From positions 17,607-81,606 of the forward strand of contig JAHIDZ010000020.1 of the NCBI GenBank assembly GCA_018901755.1: a DNA stretch of 64,000 nucleotides, in the 5' to 3' direction. The notes beneath the pieces were generated by a model. It had not been told where the DNA came from. It saw only the letters and a program-made list of their open reading frames with translations, and made no database searches. Both the position numbers and the translations under genes were made by a program. This document shows, piece by piece, positions 1 through 8,970 of this stretch (position 1 is the first letter of the stretch; each line of letters starts with the position of its first letter). Source of the DNA: Nanobdellota archaeon (GTDB lineage: Archaea; Aenigmatarchaeota; Aenigmatarchaeia; Aenigmatarchaeales; Aenigmatarchaeaceae).

Positions 1-498
1 CTAAGAGATGAAATTCAAGCAAAATTAAAGGAAATAAATGTCAAATGCAGATGCATTCGTTGCAGGGAAATTGGATATTTCCTTAACAAAGGCGGAGAAG
101 TTGACATAAATAATATTAAATTAAATCGAATAAATTATGACGCATCTGGTGGCAAAGAGATATTTCTGAGCTATGAAGATGTTAAGAATGATACGATTGT
201 TAGTTTATTGAGATTGAGAATTCTGCACGAATCTTTCAGAAAAGAAATTACAAATAAAACTACTATAATAAGAGAAGTCCATACTTACGGCCGGCTGACT
301 CCGATAAACAATTTACCTGATAAAAACCAATTGCAACACCGAGGATTCGGAAAGATGTTAATTAAAGAAGCCGAACGAATCTCCAGAGAGGAATTCGGTT
401 GCAACAAAATGATTGTTATAAGCGGAGTTGGAGTTAGAGAATATTTCTATAAATTAGGATACAAATTAGACGGACCTTATGTTTCTAAGAAACTTTAA
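1..498 (+). CDS. elp3: Elp3 family tRNA uridine(34) acetyltransferase, C-terminal part
   Basis: The reading frame is already open at base 1, so only the last 165 residues are in the window. Elp3 makes the carboxymethyl group on wobble uridine of tRNA, using a radical SAM domain (outside the window) and a GNAT acetyltransferase domain (inside it). Visible hallmarks are the cysteine motif CRCIRCREIG at about residues 17-26 of the fragment and the GNAT core with LQHRGFGKMLIKEAE and the closing YFYKLGYKLDGPYV. It converges with the next gene, overlapping it by 4 bases. The family assignment is secure; the N-terminal half cannot be judged. Confidence 0.93.
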   Translation, partial: LRDEIQAKLKEINVKCRCIRCREIGYFLNKGGEVDINNIKLNRINYDASGGKEIFLSYEDVKNDTIVSLLRLRILHESFRKEITNKTTIIREVHTYGRLTPINNLPDKNQLQHRGFGKMLIKEAERISREEFGCNKMIVISGVGVREYFYKLGYKLDGPYVSKKL

Positions 499-851
499 CC
501 AATATATGCATTCGGTCTCTGTACCTGAACAGGTGATGGATTTGACGTCTTGTCTGGTTTCATTTTTTTAAGATATTCTTTATATTTCTTCCACATTTCT
601 TTTCCTTTATTTCCTTTTAGAATTTTAACTATTTCATGTTTTGGAAGTGATAATTTGTCAGATTTCGGAGAATAATCTACTATAGCTATATCATTGTTCT
701 TAACGGTCTTTCCAAGCTTTGAAGAAATATCAAATGTAAGAATATTTTCGTCCCACATCTCCAATGTAATTTGTATAGATGTATTAACAGATTTAATAGA
801 TTTATCTCCCGATGAAAACACTTCAATAACTTTTCCTGGATGGAATATCAT
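495..851 (-). CDS. Small conserved protein downstream of L21e, unknown function
   Basis: 118 residues. The first ~60 residues are rich in alternating hydrophobic and polar residues and look like a small beta-barrel (starts MIFHPGKVIEVFSSGDKS, later IAIVDYSP); the rest is a lysine-rich helix (KGKEMWKKYKEYLKKMK) and a proline-rich tail ending PNAYIG. The start codon overlaps the L21e stop as ATGA, so it is translationally coupled to a ribosomal protein. In many archaea RpoF follows L21e; this protein does not look like RpoF. I do not recognise the family with certainty. A role near translation is only inferred from position. Confidence 0.75.
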   Translation of the reverse strand: MIFHPGKVIEVFSSGDKSIKSVNTSIQITLEMWDENILTFDISSKLGKTVKNNDIAIVDYSPKSDKLSLPKHEIVKILKGNKGKEMWKKYKEYLKKMKPDKTSNPSPVQVQRPNAYIG

Positions 852-1141
852 TGTACCGCCTTAAGATGTTCTGAAGGTGTTATCACTGTTTTAAATTTAT
901 TACCGTCTCTTAATTTTATTATATATGCTCTTCCTCTTTTGCCAGTAATTTCACCTGTTAAACCCTTGAATCTTCTACATGGCATTGACTCAGCTGAAGC
1001 TGATTCTATAACTATAGCAACACGTTGGCCTGTTTCGAAGTTTTTAAAATATTGATTAACAGTAACTCTTGTTGATTTTCTCAACTTTTTTCTTGTGCTT
1101 CGATGTTTACCATGCGACTTTCCATGTGTCATATTAATCAA
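848..1141 (-). CDS. rpl21e: Large-subunit ribosomal protein L21e
   Basis: 97 residues, the usual archaeal L21e length. The basic N-terminus (THGKSHGKHRSTRKKLRKS), the middle GQRVAIVIESA and the segment FKGLTGEITGKRGRAYIIKL match the L21e SH3-like barrel that binds 23S rRNA. Two starts are possible: the ATG at 1139-1141 or the one at 1130-1132 (MTHGKS), and the second is more like the family. It is divergent from the UPF0200 gene, with under 60 bases between the two starts, and coupled to the downstream small gene by an ATGA overlap. Confidence 0.93.
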   Translation of the reverse strand: MINMTHGKSHGKHRSTRKKLRKSTRVTVNQYFKNFETGQRVAIVIESASAESMPCRRFKGLTGEITGKRGRAYIIKLRDGNKFKTVITPSEHLKAVQ

Positions 1142-1189
1142 ATCAAATTATATTTGAATGTTTATAAATGTATAAGTACTTATAAAATT

Positions 1190-1738
1190 ATGCTAATTTT
1201 TGGGCTGACCGGTCTTGCGAGTTCTGGTAAAGGTGAGGCTTCTAACTATCTTAAATCCAAAGGATTTGAAAAATTCGTTTTCTCAGACATACTTAAAATA
1301 GAAGCACAAAAACGCGGAATTTTAACTGGAAACTACGAAGAACAGAAAAACATACTTTCTAAACTAGGCGATGAACTTAGAAAAGAAACTGGTAAGATGG
1401 AAGTGTTGGCAATAATGCTTGTTGGTGAAATTAAAAAAAGAAATTTAGATAAAGTTATTGTTGATGGGTTTAGAGCGCTAGAAGAAGCTGAAACGTTTAG
1501 AAACAATTTTTCAAATTTTAAATTAATTTTTGTAGATACGCCTGAAAAAATAAGATTCGAACGAAGGAAATTAGAAGATCCAACAATTAAATTTGAAGAG
1601 TTTTTAGAACGAGATAAAAGAGATATAGAAAAGAAAGGTCTTGGAAAAGTTATAAAAACCTGTAATATAACTATAGAAAACACTGGAAGTAAAGAAGAAT
1701 TATATAAAAAATTAGATAAAATAATTAATCAAGTTTAA
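1190..1738 (+). CDS. UPF0200-type nucleoside/nucleotide kinase-like ATPase
   Basis: 182 residues from the ATG at 1190. An upstream in-frame ATG at 1103 would add 29 residues unlike the family and would run antisense through the L21e start. The P-loop GLTGLASSGKGEASNYL lies at residues 5-21, followed by the pattern of archaeal dephospho-CoA-kinase-like P-loop proteins (UPF0200): DILKIEAQKRG, then VIVDGFRALEEAETFR in the middle and a C-terminal acidic/lysine-rich helix. The exact substrate is not known for the family. The 3' end overlaps the dCMP deaminase gene by 14 bases tail to tail. Confidence 0.85.
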   Translation: MLIFGLTGLASSGKGEASNYLKSKGFEKFVFSDILKIEAQKRGILTGNYEEQKNILSKLGDELRKETGKMEVLAIMLVGEIKKRNLDKVIVDGFRALEEAETFRNNFSNFKLIFVDTPEKIRFERRKLEDPTIKFEEFLERDKRDIEKKGLGKVIKTCNITIENTGSKEELYKKLDKIINQV

Positions 1739-2198
1739 ATATATTTAGATTTGGTTCTGATATCTTTTCAAAAACAACTCCTGCCTCTTTGAATAATTCT
1801 TGAGAATCTTTAGAAGGATAATTTCCTGAACAAACAACTCTTTTTATTTTAGCATTAACAATCATCTTAGCACATAAAATACATGTATCATGTGTACAGA
1901 ACAATGTACCACCGCTTATATTGACTCCGTGTAAACCGGCCTGTATTATTGTATTTTGTTCTGCATGTATTGCTCTACATATTTCGTGTTTCTCTCCAGA
2001 TTTAATATTATTTTGATCTCTCAAACATCCTAATTCTAAACAGTCTTTTATTCCAGAAGCTGCTCCATTATATCCAGTAGATAAGATTCTTTTATCTTTT
2101 ACAATTATAGAACTAACATGATGTCTTTTGCAAGTCGATCTTTCAGCTACCAAAAAAGCTATCTTAATAAAATATTCATCCCAATTAGGTCTTATCAT
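1725..2198 (-). CDS. dCMP deaminase family protein
   Basis: 157 residues, normal for ComEB/dCMP deaminase. It would convert dCMP to dUMP for dTTP synthesis. Zinc ligands are visible: the HAEQN motif at about residues 78-82 gives the catalytic His and Glu, and CILCAKMI at about 106-113 gives the two cysteines. A second zinc site typical of the family may be formed by the Cys/His residues around RHHVSS, CLELGCLR and HEIC. Convergent with the UPF0200 gene. Confidence is high for the deaminase fold and slightly lower for the dCMP substrate. Confidence 0.88.
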   Translation of the reverse strand: MIRPNWDEYFIKIAFLVAERSTCKRHHVSSIIVKDKRILSTGYNGAASGIKDCLELGCLRDQNNIKSGEKHEICRAIHAEQNTIIQAGLHGVNISGGTLFCTHDTCILCAKMIVNAKIKRVVCSGNYPSKDSQELFKEAGVVFEKISEPNLNIFKLD

Positions 2199-2229
2199 AA
2201 AATTAAAATGAGCATTAAAGCATTTAAAA

Positions 2230-2730
2230 TTATGTATATTTCATTTTTTCCAAAGATCTTAGATTCATACATTGAAGTCCTCCATTTCCAGGAACAGCTT
2301 GTGTATATACCATAACACGACACATATCACCGTCTCTATATGTCGATATTCTCGTTTCTCCCTCTTCTATATGAAGGGTTCTAGTATCTTGATATTCCCA
2401 GCCTTCAGACGGTATTAAACTTGTATTAAATGCATATGTGTGAACATCAGACACTATTCGTCTAATTCTCTCATTACCTTCTTTACCCTTCTCTGTAATA
2501 CATACTCTTACATCTGATATCGTTCTCTCATCTTTAAGATTACCAAAACAATATGAATTTTCTTTAATGATTTTATCTGCTTTACAATTATCAGTTCCAC
2601 AATTTTTTTGATCACATTTAAAAGAAATATCTAACCTTGTTTTTCTTGGTTCTGGTTTTTCAAACCATGTTGCTTCTAACAATTCTTTTAAAAGATTGTC
2701 TACATCTTCTCGTTTTCTCTCAAAACTCAT
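2230..2730 (-). CDS. Conserved hypothetical protein with Cys-rich segment
   Basis: 166 residues, not recognised. A charged N-terminal helix (FERKREDVDNLLKELLE) is followed by a segment with four cysteines spaced like a metal site (FKCDQKNCGTDNCKADK, then SYCFG), a beta-rich middle and a C-terminus near QAVPGNGGLQCMNLRSLE. No signal peptide or membrane segment. It is a lone minus-strand gene; about 80 bases separate its start from the SRP54 stop on the same strand. A zinc-binding role is only inferred from the cysteines. Confidence 0.7.
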   Translation of the reverse strand: MSFERKREDVDNLLKELLEATWFEKPEPRKTRLDISFKCDQKNCGTDNCKADKIIKENSYCFGNLKDERTISDVRVCITEKGKEGNERIRRIVSDVHTYAFNTSLIPSEGWEYQDTRTLHIEEGETRISTYRDGDMCRVMVYTQAVPGNGGLQCMNLRSLEKMKYT

Positions 2731-2812
2731 TCCAATTGACCCCCATTTGGCATAACAAAAGAATTGTATAAGGTACTATATAAAAGTGATGTGGCATTCG
2801 ACAAAAAACGTT

Positions 2813-4147
2813 CTACATACCTTTAAACTTTCTAGCAAAACGAGACATCATTCCTCGTTTCATGCTCCCACCAGAAAACATTTTCATCATTTTCTTAGAT
2901 TGACTATAATTCTTTAGAAGCTCTCGGACATCAGACTCTTGTGTTCCAGAACCTTTAGCTATTCTAGTTATTCTTGAAGAATCTATAATATCAGGATCTG
3001 CTCTCTCTTTCTTAGTCATTGATTCAATTATATATTTCCATTTTTTCATCTTGTCTTCTTGTTTTCCAAGATCAAGATTTTTAGGTAATTTCATACCACC
3101 CATACCAGGAATCATGTCCATAACTGATTTTAATGAACCCATTTTACCCATACTCTTTAATTGTTCATAAAAATCATCCATTGAGAATTTACCAGATGTA
3201 AACTTTTCAGCCATTTCTTGAGCTTTACCTGGTTCTATGGCTTCTTGAGCTTTCTCTATTAATGACTGTAAATCTCCAAATCCGATTAATCTTGATACGA
3301 ATCTTTCAGGATCAAAAACTTCTAATGCTTCCATTTTTTCTCCAACCCCAATAAATTTTATAGGAGCATCAGTTACTGCACATGCGGTTATTGCTCCACC
3401 ACCTCGCGCAGTTCCATCCATTTTAGTTAAAAATATTCCAGTGATTCCAACCAACTTATTAAATTCAGTTGCCTGTTCTCCAGTAGCTTGACCCAAATCA
3501 GCTGGTATAGCAAGTATCACTTCATCTGGTTTAATCACTTCGCCAAGCTTCCTTAATTCTCTAGCAAGTTCTTCGTCAAGAGCGTCTCTACCAGAAGAAT
3601 CAAATATTAATACATCATTATTTTTCAATTCCTTTAATCCGACCTCTGCTATCTTAACTGCATCTTTAATTTCTTTATCGATATAATATGGAACATTAAG
3701 CTGTTCTGCTATTTGTTTTAACTGATCCATAGCAGCTGGTCTGTGAACATCACATCCAATTAAAGCTGGTTTCAAACCTTTCTTCTGATAGAATTTAGCT
3801 AACTTACCAATAGATGTTGTTTTACCAGAACCAAATAATCCTACAAATAATATTCTACCTGGCTTAAGCATAATTTCAGGTTTCTTACCTACAAATTTAA
3901 CAAGTTCTTCGTAAACAATATTTACTATATGTTCTCTAGCAGTCATTCCGCTACTTGGCTTTTCATCTAAAGCTCTTTTCTTAATAGATTCAGTTAATTT
4001 GAATACTAATTTAACATCAACATCTGTAGCTAGAAGTGTTCGTTGTATATCTCTTACTAATTCATTAACAGTATTATTATCAATGTAGCCAGCCTTAGCT
4101 ATCTTTCTTAATGCGTCTTTAAGCCCAGAACTTAGTTTCTCAAGCAT
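2813..4147 (-). CDS. srp54: Signal recognition particle GTPase SRP54 (Ffh)
   Basis: 444 residues, full length. SRP54 binds SRP RNA and signal sequences and docks with FtsY at the membrane. The N domain is followed by the G domain: G1 GLFGSGKTT near residue 105, G3-like DSSGRDALDEEL (most homologues have DTAGR), G4 TKMDGTARGGGA. The C-terminal M domain is methionine-rich (MGKMGSLKSVMDMIPGMGG) and carries the RNA-binding SRITRIAKGSG stretch. It closes the block that begins with FtsY. The T-to-S and A-to-S change in the G3 motif is worth noting but not disabling. Confidence 0.97.
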   Translation of the reverse strand: MLEKLSSGLKDALRKIAKAGYIDNNTVNELVRDIQRTLLATDVDVKLVFKLTESIKKRALDEKPSSGMTAREHIVNIVYEELVKFVGKKPEIMLKPGRILFVGLFGSGKTTSIGKLAKFYQKKGLKPALIGCDVHRPAAMDQLKQIAEQLNVPYYIDKEIKDAVKIAEVGLKELKNNDVLIFDSSGRDALDEELARELRKLGEVIKPDEVILAIPADLGQATGEQATEFNKLVGITGIFLTKMDGTARGGGAITACAVTDAPIKFIGVGEKMEALEVFDPERFVSRLIGFGDLQSLIEKAQEAIEPGKAQEMAEKFTSGKFSMDDFYEQLKSMGKMGSLKSVMDMIPGMGGMKLPKNLDLGKQEDKMKKWKYIIESMTKKERADPDIIDSSRITRIAKGSGTQESDVRELLKNYSQSKKMMKMFSGGSMKRGMMSRFARKFKGM

Positions 4148-4178
4148 AACTAACTTTTAGTTTGAGTCTTTAAATGTT

Positions 4179-4517
4179 TTATCTTTTAGCTATTGTGTGC
4201 CATGCATATCTTGGACATTTTGTCCCAATATCACAATCTTGACAATATTTAGGATCAAAAGAAACCTGTATAGCATGATGTTCAAATTCCACCGTTATTT
4301 TATTATCTTTATAGAAAACGAAAACATTTGGTGCTTCACAATTCATGCTATGAAGCTCGTTTTTTAGTTCTTCTGCAGTGTATATCGGTGATAATTCATA
4401 CTCGATGCCGTGTCCTTTTTTCTGACCAAGATTTTCACACATTATATTGGGATTTTTTAATATTTCTCTGATTATTGGATCTTTTGCTATTTTAGGCACC
4501 ACTATTCTCTCCTCCAA
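4179..4517 (-). CDS. Conserved hypothetical protein, FtsY-SRP54 interval (112 aa)
   Basis: 112 residues, not recognised. The N-terminal half is mixed alpha/beta. The C-terminal half contains FDPKYCQDCDIGTKCPRYAWH, with three cysteines and two histidines nearby (HHAIQVSF upstream) that could bind zinc. It overlaps the preceding 86-residue gene by 16 bases, so the two are probably translated together between FtsY and SRP54. A role in protein targeting is a guess from the neighbours only. Confidence 0.72.
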   Translation of the reverse strand: MEERIVVPKIAKDPIIREILKNPNIMCENLGQKKGHGIEYELSPIYTAEELKNELHSMNCEAPNVFVFYKDNKITVEFEHHAIQVSFDPKYCQDCDIGTKCPRYAWHTIAKR

Positions 4518-4762
4518 GCAAAATCTTGTACTGCATCTGTTATATCATTTGCAATTTTTGGAGCGACATTTCTATAAACCTGTCTCTTAACAGTAGTTTC
4601 AATGGTGGTAAGTGTCTTTTCAACATCAATTTCTATTTTTTGATTTAAAAATTCAGATTCTTCATATTTTGAAACATAATCATCTCTAGGTGTCTGTATC
4701 CAATCTAAAGTAATTCTCTTTCCATTTATTCTATAAAATTTTCCAAAACTCATATTTATCAC
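4502..4762 (-). CDS. Conserved hypothetical protein, FtsY-SRP54 interval (86 aa)
   Basis: 86 residues. It contains a short beta segment (GKFYRINGKRITLDW) and an amphipathic helix rich in Glu/Thr/Lys, then VAPKIANDITDAVQDFAWRR. No cysteines, signal peptide or membrane helix. A start at MSFGKFY (three codons later) is equally plausible. It overlaps the downstream 112-residue gene and follows FtsY by 33 bases. Function unknown. Confidence 0.68.
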   Translation of the reverse strand: MINMSFGKFYRINGKRITLDWIQTPRDDYVSKYEESEFLNQKIEIDVEKTLTTIETTVKRQVYRNVAPKIANDITDAVQDFAWRRE

Positions 4763-4795
4763 TGACTAATAATAGTAAATTAAACTATTTAAATC

Positions 4796-6085
4796 TTATT
4801 CTATTAGATTTTTAATAATTTCTTCAGGATCAAATTTCTTAAGATCCTTATAGTCCTGCCCAACTCCTAAATATAGAATAGATTTCTTTATGTTGTGAAC
4901 AGAAGAAAGAATAGCTCCGCCTTTTTCATAAACATCTGTCTTAGTCAGTATCAAAGCGTCAACCCCAACAGTATCATTAAAAGTAGATGTTTGTTCTACA
5001 ACATCATTTCCAGTCAATGCATCAATAACAAGTATTTTCATATCTGGCATATTTACTCTACATATTTTCTTAAGTTCTTCAATTAAATTCAAATTAGCAT
5101 GACTCCTTCCGGCGGTGTCTGCTAGAACAACATCAATATCATTTGCCTTAGCGTGTTTAACTGCATCAAATATTACAGCTGCTGGGTCAGAACCATATTT
5201 TTGTTTTATTACATTTATTCCAAGCTTCTTTCCATGTTCTTCTAACTGTTCTATAGACGCCGCACGCCATGTATCAGCTGCAGCCATTACAACACTAAAT
5301 CCTTTTTCTTTAAACAAATGCCCAACTCGAGCTATTGTAGTTGTTTTACCAGAACCATTAAATCCTAAAAATATAATCACATATGGTTTCTTTTTCTTTA
5401 CAATTTCCATCAAATCAATGTTTTCAACATTAAGTATATCTTTTACAGATTTTTTCAAACTTTCTTTAACAATATCATCAATTTTCTTCCTATCGATAGA
5501 TTGACCAATCAAACTACTTCGCAAATCATTAATTATTTTTTCAGCAACTTCAACCGCTACGTCAGATTGAACTAATGATATTTGTAAGTCCCACAAAATA
5601 TCTCTAATATCTTCTTCTTTCAATTCTTTTTCAGTAATTGCTTTCTTTATCTTTATTAAAAATCCTTCTTTCTTTTTCGTTTGAATCTTTTTTATTTCTT
5701 CTTGTTTCTTCTCAATTGATGGTTCCATTTTCACAGATTTACTTTCTTGTTTCATTTCAGGTTCTAGAGTAATTTGTTCTTCAACTTTGATATCTTCATC
5801 AACAAATTCTTCAACTTGTTTACTTACTGTTATTATTGGAGTTTCTTCAACTTCTTCTATTTCAACTTTTTCTACAATCGGTTCTTCTAATTTCTTCTGT
5901 AGTTCTGCAATTTCTGCATCCAATTCTGCTAATTTCTTTTCTCTTTCTTCTTTAATATCATCCTTAATAACGTCATCAATTTTTTCAGAAATATCTTCTA
6001 TTTGAGGTTCATCCTCTTTAGTCTTAACAATATTAGAAATTTTATCAACGCTTTCTTTCAGCTTTTTCTTTAAAAAACCGAACAT
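4796..6085 (-). CDS. ftsY: Signal recognition particle receptor FtsY
   Basis: 429 residues. The first ~130 residues are a highly charged, Glu/Lys-rich A region (begins MFGFLKKKLKESVDK) that usually mediates membrane contact. The NG domain follows: P-loop FLGFNGSGKTTT near residue 240, the AADTWRAASIEQLE insertion-box motif characteristic of FtsY, G3 ADTAGRSHANLNLIEEL, G4 LTKTDVYEKGGA and the closing YLGVGQDYKDLKKFDP. It is the receptor for the SRP54 encoded three genes downstream. Prefoldin alpha lies 2 bases upstream. Confidence 0.97.
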   Translation of the reverse strand: MFGFLKKKLKESVDKISNIVKTKEDEPQIEDISEKIDDVIKDDIKEEREKKLAELDAEIAELQKKLEEPIVEKVEIEEVEETPIITVSKQVEEFVDEDIKVEEQITLEPEMKQESKSVKMEPSIEKKQEEIKKIQTKKKEGFLIKIKKAITEKELKEEDIRDILWDLQISLVQSDVAVEVAEKIINDLRSSLIGQSIDRKKIDDIVKESLKKSVKDILNVENIDLMEIVKKKKPYVIIFLGFNGSGKTTTIARVGHLFKEKGFSVVMAAADTWRAASIEQLEEHGKKLGINVIKQKYGSDPAAVIFDAVKHAKANDIDVVLADTAGRSHANLNLIEELKKICRVNMPDMKILVIDALTGNDVVEQTSTFNDTVGVDALILTKTDVYEKGGAILSSVHNIKKSILYLGVGQDYKDLKKFDPEEIIKNLIE

Positions 6086-6087
6086 AT

Positions 6088-6471
6088 TTATTCTAACTCA
6101 TTTTGAATTTTTAGCAACTGTGTTTCGATTTTATTCATTTCAGACATTACTTTTTTAGATGCTTTTTCAAATTCGGTCATTTTTTCTAAAACCATCTTAA
6201 TAGCTTCATTTCTTTTCTTTTTTACAGCCATTCCTGCACCAATTGAAACTAATATTTCCTCATTATTTTCCACTTTTCCAAGAACAAAATATGATGATCC
6301 TAATGGTATGTAAGCTTCGCCCTTATTATTACCGATTTCTTCCAATGCAAGCTTTGTTCTTTCAAACTCTTCCATTGAACTATTTATTAGTTTAAGTCTA
6401 TCATCAAGCATTTTAAAATTATTCTGTAATACTTGAAACTGCATCATTTTTTCTTGTTTTTCATCTGTCAT
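6088..6471 (-). CDS. pfdA: Prefoldin subunit alpha
   Basis: 127 residues. Two long coiled-coil helices at the ends flank a central beta-hairpin segment (YIPLGSSYFVLGKVENNEEILVSIGAGMAVKKKRNEAI), which is the signature of archaeal prefoldin alpha, the chaperone that passes unfolded proteins to the thermosome. Its ATG overlaps the stop of the upstream homing endonuclease gene as ATGA. In most archaea the gene follows aIF6 and L18a; here the endonuclease sits in that slot. Confidence 0.93.
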   Translation of the reverse strand: MTDEKQEKMMQFQVLQNNFKMLDDRLKLINSSMEEFERTKLALEEIGNNKGEAYIPLGSSYFVLGKVENNEEILVSIGAGMAVKKKRNEAIKMVLEKMTEFEKASKKVMSEMNKIETQLLKIQNELE

Positions 6472-7769
6472 TCAAACACCTCAATATAATTTTCTACTAT
6501 TTTTTTTTTTGACGCATCTATTATAATTTTTCTAGCATTAGTTGTAGTCTTATAAATATAAGCTTTAGTATTTAAACTATTTTGATTTACTATTTTTAAC
6601 ATGCCCATGTCCTTAAATTGATTTAATCTTAAACATATTGTGGCATCTGAACGATTGAAATTCTCCTTAATAATTGGTGAAGACAAATAACCATATTTTT
6701 CTTCTATTTCACAAAATATTTTTAAAGTTTTTATTAGAGCTTCTGTTGGTAAAAATTTAGTTTTTTCGTATCTTGTATATTTTTCAATCAGTTTTCTAAG
6801 TCTTATTTTCTTATAATCTATGTCGAAATTTATCTTGCTAAAAAATATTTCTAGATTTTTCTTAGTGGTTATGCACAGTTTCCATCGATGTCTTAAATGT
6901 AATTTATTATCTTTAATAAAACTTGTCTGGTCTACTACTATATTATTAATGGAGATGCCAAAACTTTCTAATAATTTTTTATCGCCCTTAAATATTTCTG
7001 ATGAATACTTTAATAATTTGTTCTTAAGTATTTTTTTCCTAAACATTTTTGATATGCAAGTTACATTCGCAGATAAACTCAAATATATTTCATTTCGCGA
7101 TATACAACCCTCGTCGTCAAATGCCTGCTTTAAAAATGCACCTCTTATAATTTCATCGGCATCCATGATAAAATGTGGTATTTCAAGATTAGTAACTACT
7201 TTATTTCCCGATTTTAATCCGATGCAATTAACCAAAACTATACCGATTATTTTTGGAAAAAGCAGTCTCTCCTTTTTTGGATTAGCGGCTGAATATATAT
7301 CTCCAAAAACATTAGACATAGCATTATAAACTTTTCTTCTAATCTTTTTATCTGAATTAAAATAGTATGGATTTAGCGTAGTGGCTATGCCGCCATCATG
7401 TAATATGGAACTAATAATTATAGCGCCATCAACAGAATTAAGATTAAATGGTAACTTGGGGTTCACCAGACCTTTACCACCGCTCTTTACACCAATTTTA
7501 AATATATTTTGTTCGGTTTCTTTTAATAAATTTTTATCTAAAGTTAAAATAATTTTTCTGAGATCTCTTAGTGATATAGCTCGAATTCCGTAAATAAATT
7601 TTTTAACTATGGAATAAGATAAATTAGAAACTCTGCAAAACTCAGCTTTATTTTTTATCATACTAGAAATTTTCTTATGGAAATCTTTTCTGAGTTCAAC
7701 ATATACCTTATCTGATGGCAAATTCCAAAGATAAACAACTCCACTATCTTTAATAGAATTTTTATTCAT
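6468..7769 (-). CDS. LAGLIDADG-type homing endonuclease, free-standing
   Basis: Degenerate but recognisable LAGLIDADG pair: DGAIIISSILHDGGI and RGAFLKQAFDDEGCIS, each with an acidic residue followed by Gly and a beta strand. N-terminal HTH-like region (RVSNLSYSIVKKFIYG) and C-terminal winged-helix-like region (SSPIIKENFNRSDATICLRL). The ATG at 7767-7769 (MNKNSIKDSG) is preferred; the frame extends to a TTG at 7793 that directly abuts the aIF6 stop. The gene sits between aIF6 and prefoldin alpha and is stitched into the operon by an ATGA overlap. No intron or intein boundary is apparent, so it looks like a free-standing homing gene. Confidence 0.82.
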   Translation of the reverse strand: MNKNSIKDSGVVYLWNLPSDKVYVELRKDFHKKISSMIKNKAEFCRVSNLSYSIVKKFIYGIRAISLRDLRKIILTLDKNLLKETEQNIFKIGVKSGGKGLVNPKLPFNLNSVDGAIIISSILHDGGIATTLNPYYFNSDKKIRRKVYNAMSNVFGDIYSAANPKKERLLFPKIIGIVLVNCIGLKSGNKVVTNLEIPHFIMDADEIIRGAFLKQAFDDEGCISRNEIYLSLSANVTCISKMFRKKILKNKLLKYSSEIFKGDKKLLESFGISINNIVVDQTSFIKDNKLHLRHRWKLCITTKKNLEIFFSKINFDIDYKKIRLRKLIEKYTRYEKTKFLPTEALIKTLKIFCEIEEKYGYLSSPIIKENFNRSDATICLRLNQFKDMGMLKIVNQNSLNTKAYIYKTTTNARKIIIDASKKKIVENYIEVFE

Positions 7770-7793
7770 ATAAGATATTTTAGTACTATACAA

Positions 7794-8447
7794 TTATATA
7801 AAGACTTCCATCGCTCTATCTAATTCAGGACCAGTTGATTTTTCAGATACAACCATGCCTTTACTATTTACTATGATTCCAGCTTTTATAAATGGTGTAC
7901 CGAAATTAATAGTTCCAACATCAGCTTTAACTTTTAATATATTTTCTATTTCTTTAATTTCGATCTCTTTACTATCTCTATGGCATAAACAACCATTATT
8001 TGTAGCGCGCCCGGCTGAGCCAACTATGGTTTCTTTTGCTAAATGTCCAACTTGAACATCTACACCCAAACAATCAGAAATTTCTTTCTTATATTTTCGA
8101 AGCAAATTTGATATAATACAACCATTATCATTACATAATACAAGATTGCCCAATGCTGTATGATCTGTTTCAATTACTTGAACATTTACACCGAGTAGTT
8201 CTTTCAATCGCTTAATTTCATAACCTTCCGTAGTCTTAGGAACAATAATACCATTACTATTACCAGCTGCAAATATGCCAGCAAATACTGTTTCAGATAT
8301 AGAAACCGGTACAACCTTAACACCGAGCACATCACTTATCTTTTTTACTGAATTTGGCTCAAATCCAAGCAAACAATAAGATTCAGTGGCAAAGCCATAT
8401 AGGCCTATATTCCGATCACCATTAAAACTAGTCTTAAGGAATTGCAT
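7794..8447 (-). CDS. eif6: Translation initiation factor aIF6
   Basis: 217 residues, full length. aIF6 binds the large ribosomal subunit and blocks premature joining. The five-fold repeated pentein pattern is clear, e.g. GLYGFATESYCLLG, VFAGIFAAGNSNGIIVP, ALGNLVLCNDNGCIIS, TIVGSAGRATNNGCLCH and FIKAGIIVNSKGMVVSE. It precedes the homing endonuclease gene without a spacer and follows L31e by 76 bases. Confidence 0.97.
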   Translation of the reverse strand: MQFLKTSFNGDRNIGLYGFATESYCLLGFEPNSVKKISDVLGVKVVPVSISETVFAGIFAAGNSNGIIVPKTTEGYEIKRLKELLGVNVQVIETDHTALGNLVLCNDNGCIISNLLRKYKKEISDCLGVDVQVGHLAKETIVGSAGRATNNGCLCHRDSKEIEIKEIENILKVKADVGTINFGTPFIKAGIIVNSKGMVVSEKSTGPELDRAMEVFI

Positions 8448-8523
8448 GAAGTGATTTACGAGATAGAAATATTTAAGCTTTCGCTAATGATACATTTAAC
8501 CGTAAATTAGAAAAAAATGTCAA

Positions 8524-8970
8524 TTATTCTTTTAGAGGTTCAGAAATTTCTGGTTTAGTCGGTGCTTCAGGTTTTCCAGATTCTTCTTTTATTTCTTCCT
8601 GTATTGTCTGTTTCTTTCTTTCTTTTCTCTCTTCTTTTATTTTTTCTTTCTTACCTTCCTTCTTTTTTGCTTTTTCTTTAGCCTCTTCAGCAGTAAGTGT
8701 TTTTATATCTACACCAACTAATTCTGCTAAAACAGCATTACTATCTAATTTGGCATGAATTCTTATTTTTCTCGGTGGTTTTTGTATTCCTCGTGCCCAA
8801 ACAGAATTATTTATTGAAAATCCTATTTTAACATTTTCACATTTCATATGTCTCTGTAAGTAAGCTCTAATTATATCTATTGCTTTTCTAGCTCGAGCAT
8901 TTCTTGCTACCGTTCTATATGCTTTCCTTAAAGGTATTGTGAAAATCTTTTCTTCTGCCATAAAAATCAT
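8524..8970 (-). CDS. rpl31e: Large-subunit ribosomal protein L31e with long charged tail
   Basis: 148 residues; the L31e core (EEKIFTIPLRKAYRTVARNA, later NSVWARGIQKPPRKIRIHA) ends near residue 90, as in the family. The remaining ~58 residues are an unusual Lys/Glu-rich, probably disordered tail ending in Pro/Glu repeats. The ATG at 8968-8970 overlaps the L39e stop as ATGA; an internal Met three codons later (MAEEKIF) is closer to homologues. Same operon as L39e, PDCD5 and S19e. Confidence 0.93.
   Translation of the reverse strand: MIFMAEEKIFTIPLRKAYRTVARNARARKAIDIIRAYLQRHMKCENVKIGFSINNSVWARGIQKPPRKIRIHAKLDSNAVLAELVGVDIKTLTAEEAKEKAKKKEGKKEKIKEERKERKKQTIQEEIKEESGKPEAPTKPEISEPLKE

Noticed and set aside
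840-1055. Plus-strand ORF over L21e
   Set aside because: Antisense shadow of a certain ribosomal protein gene.
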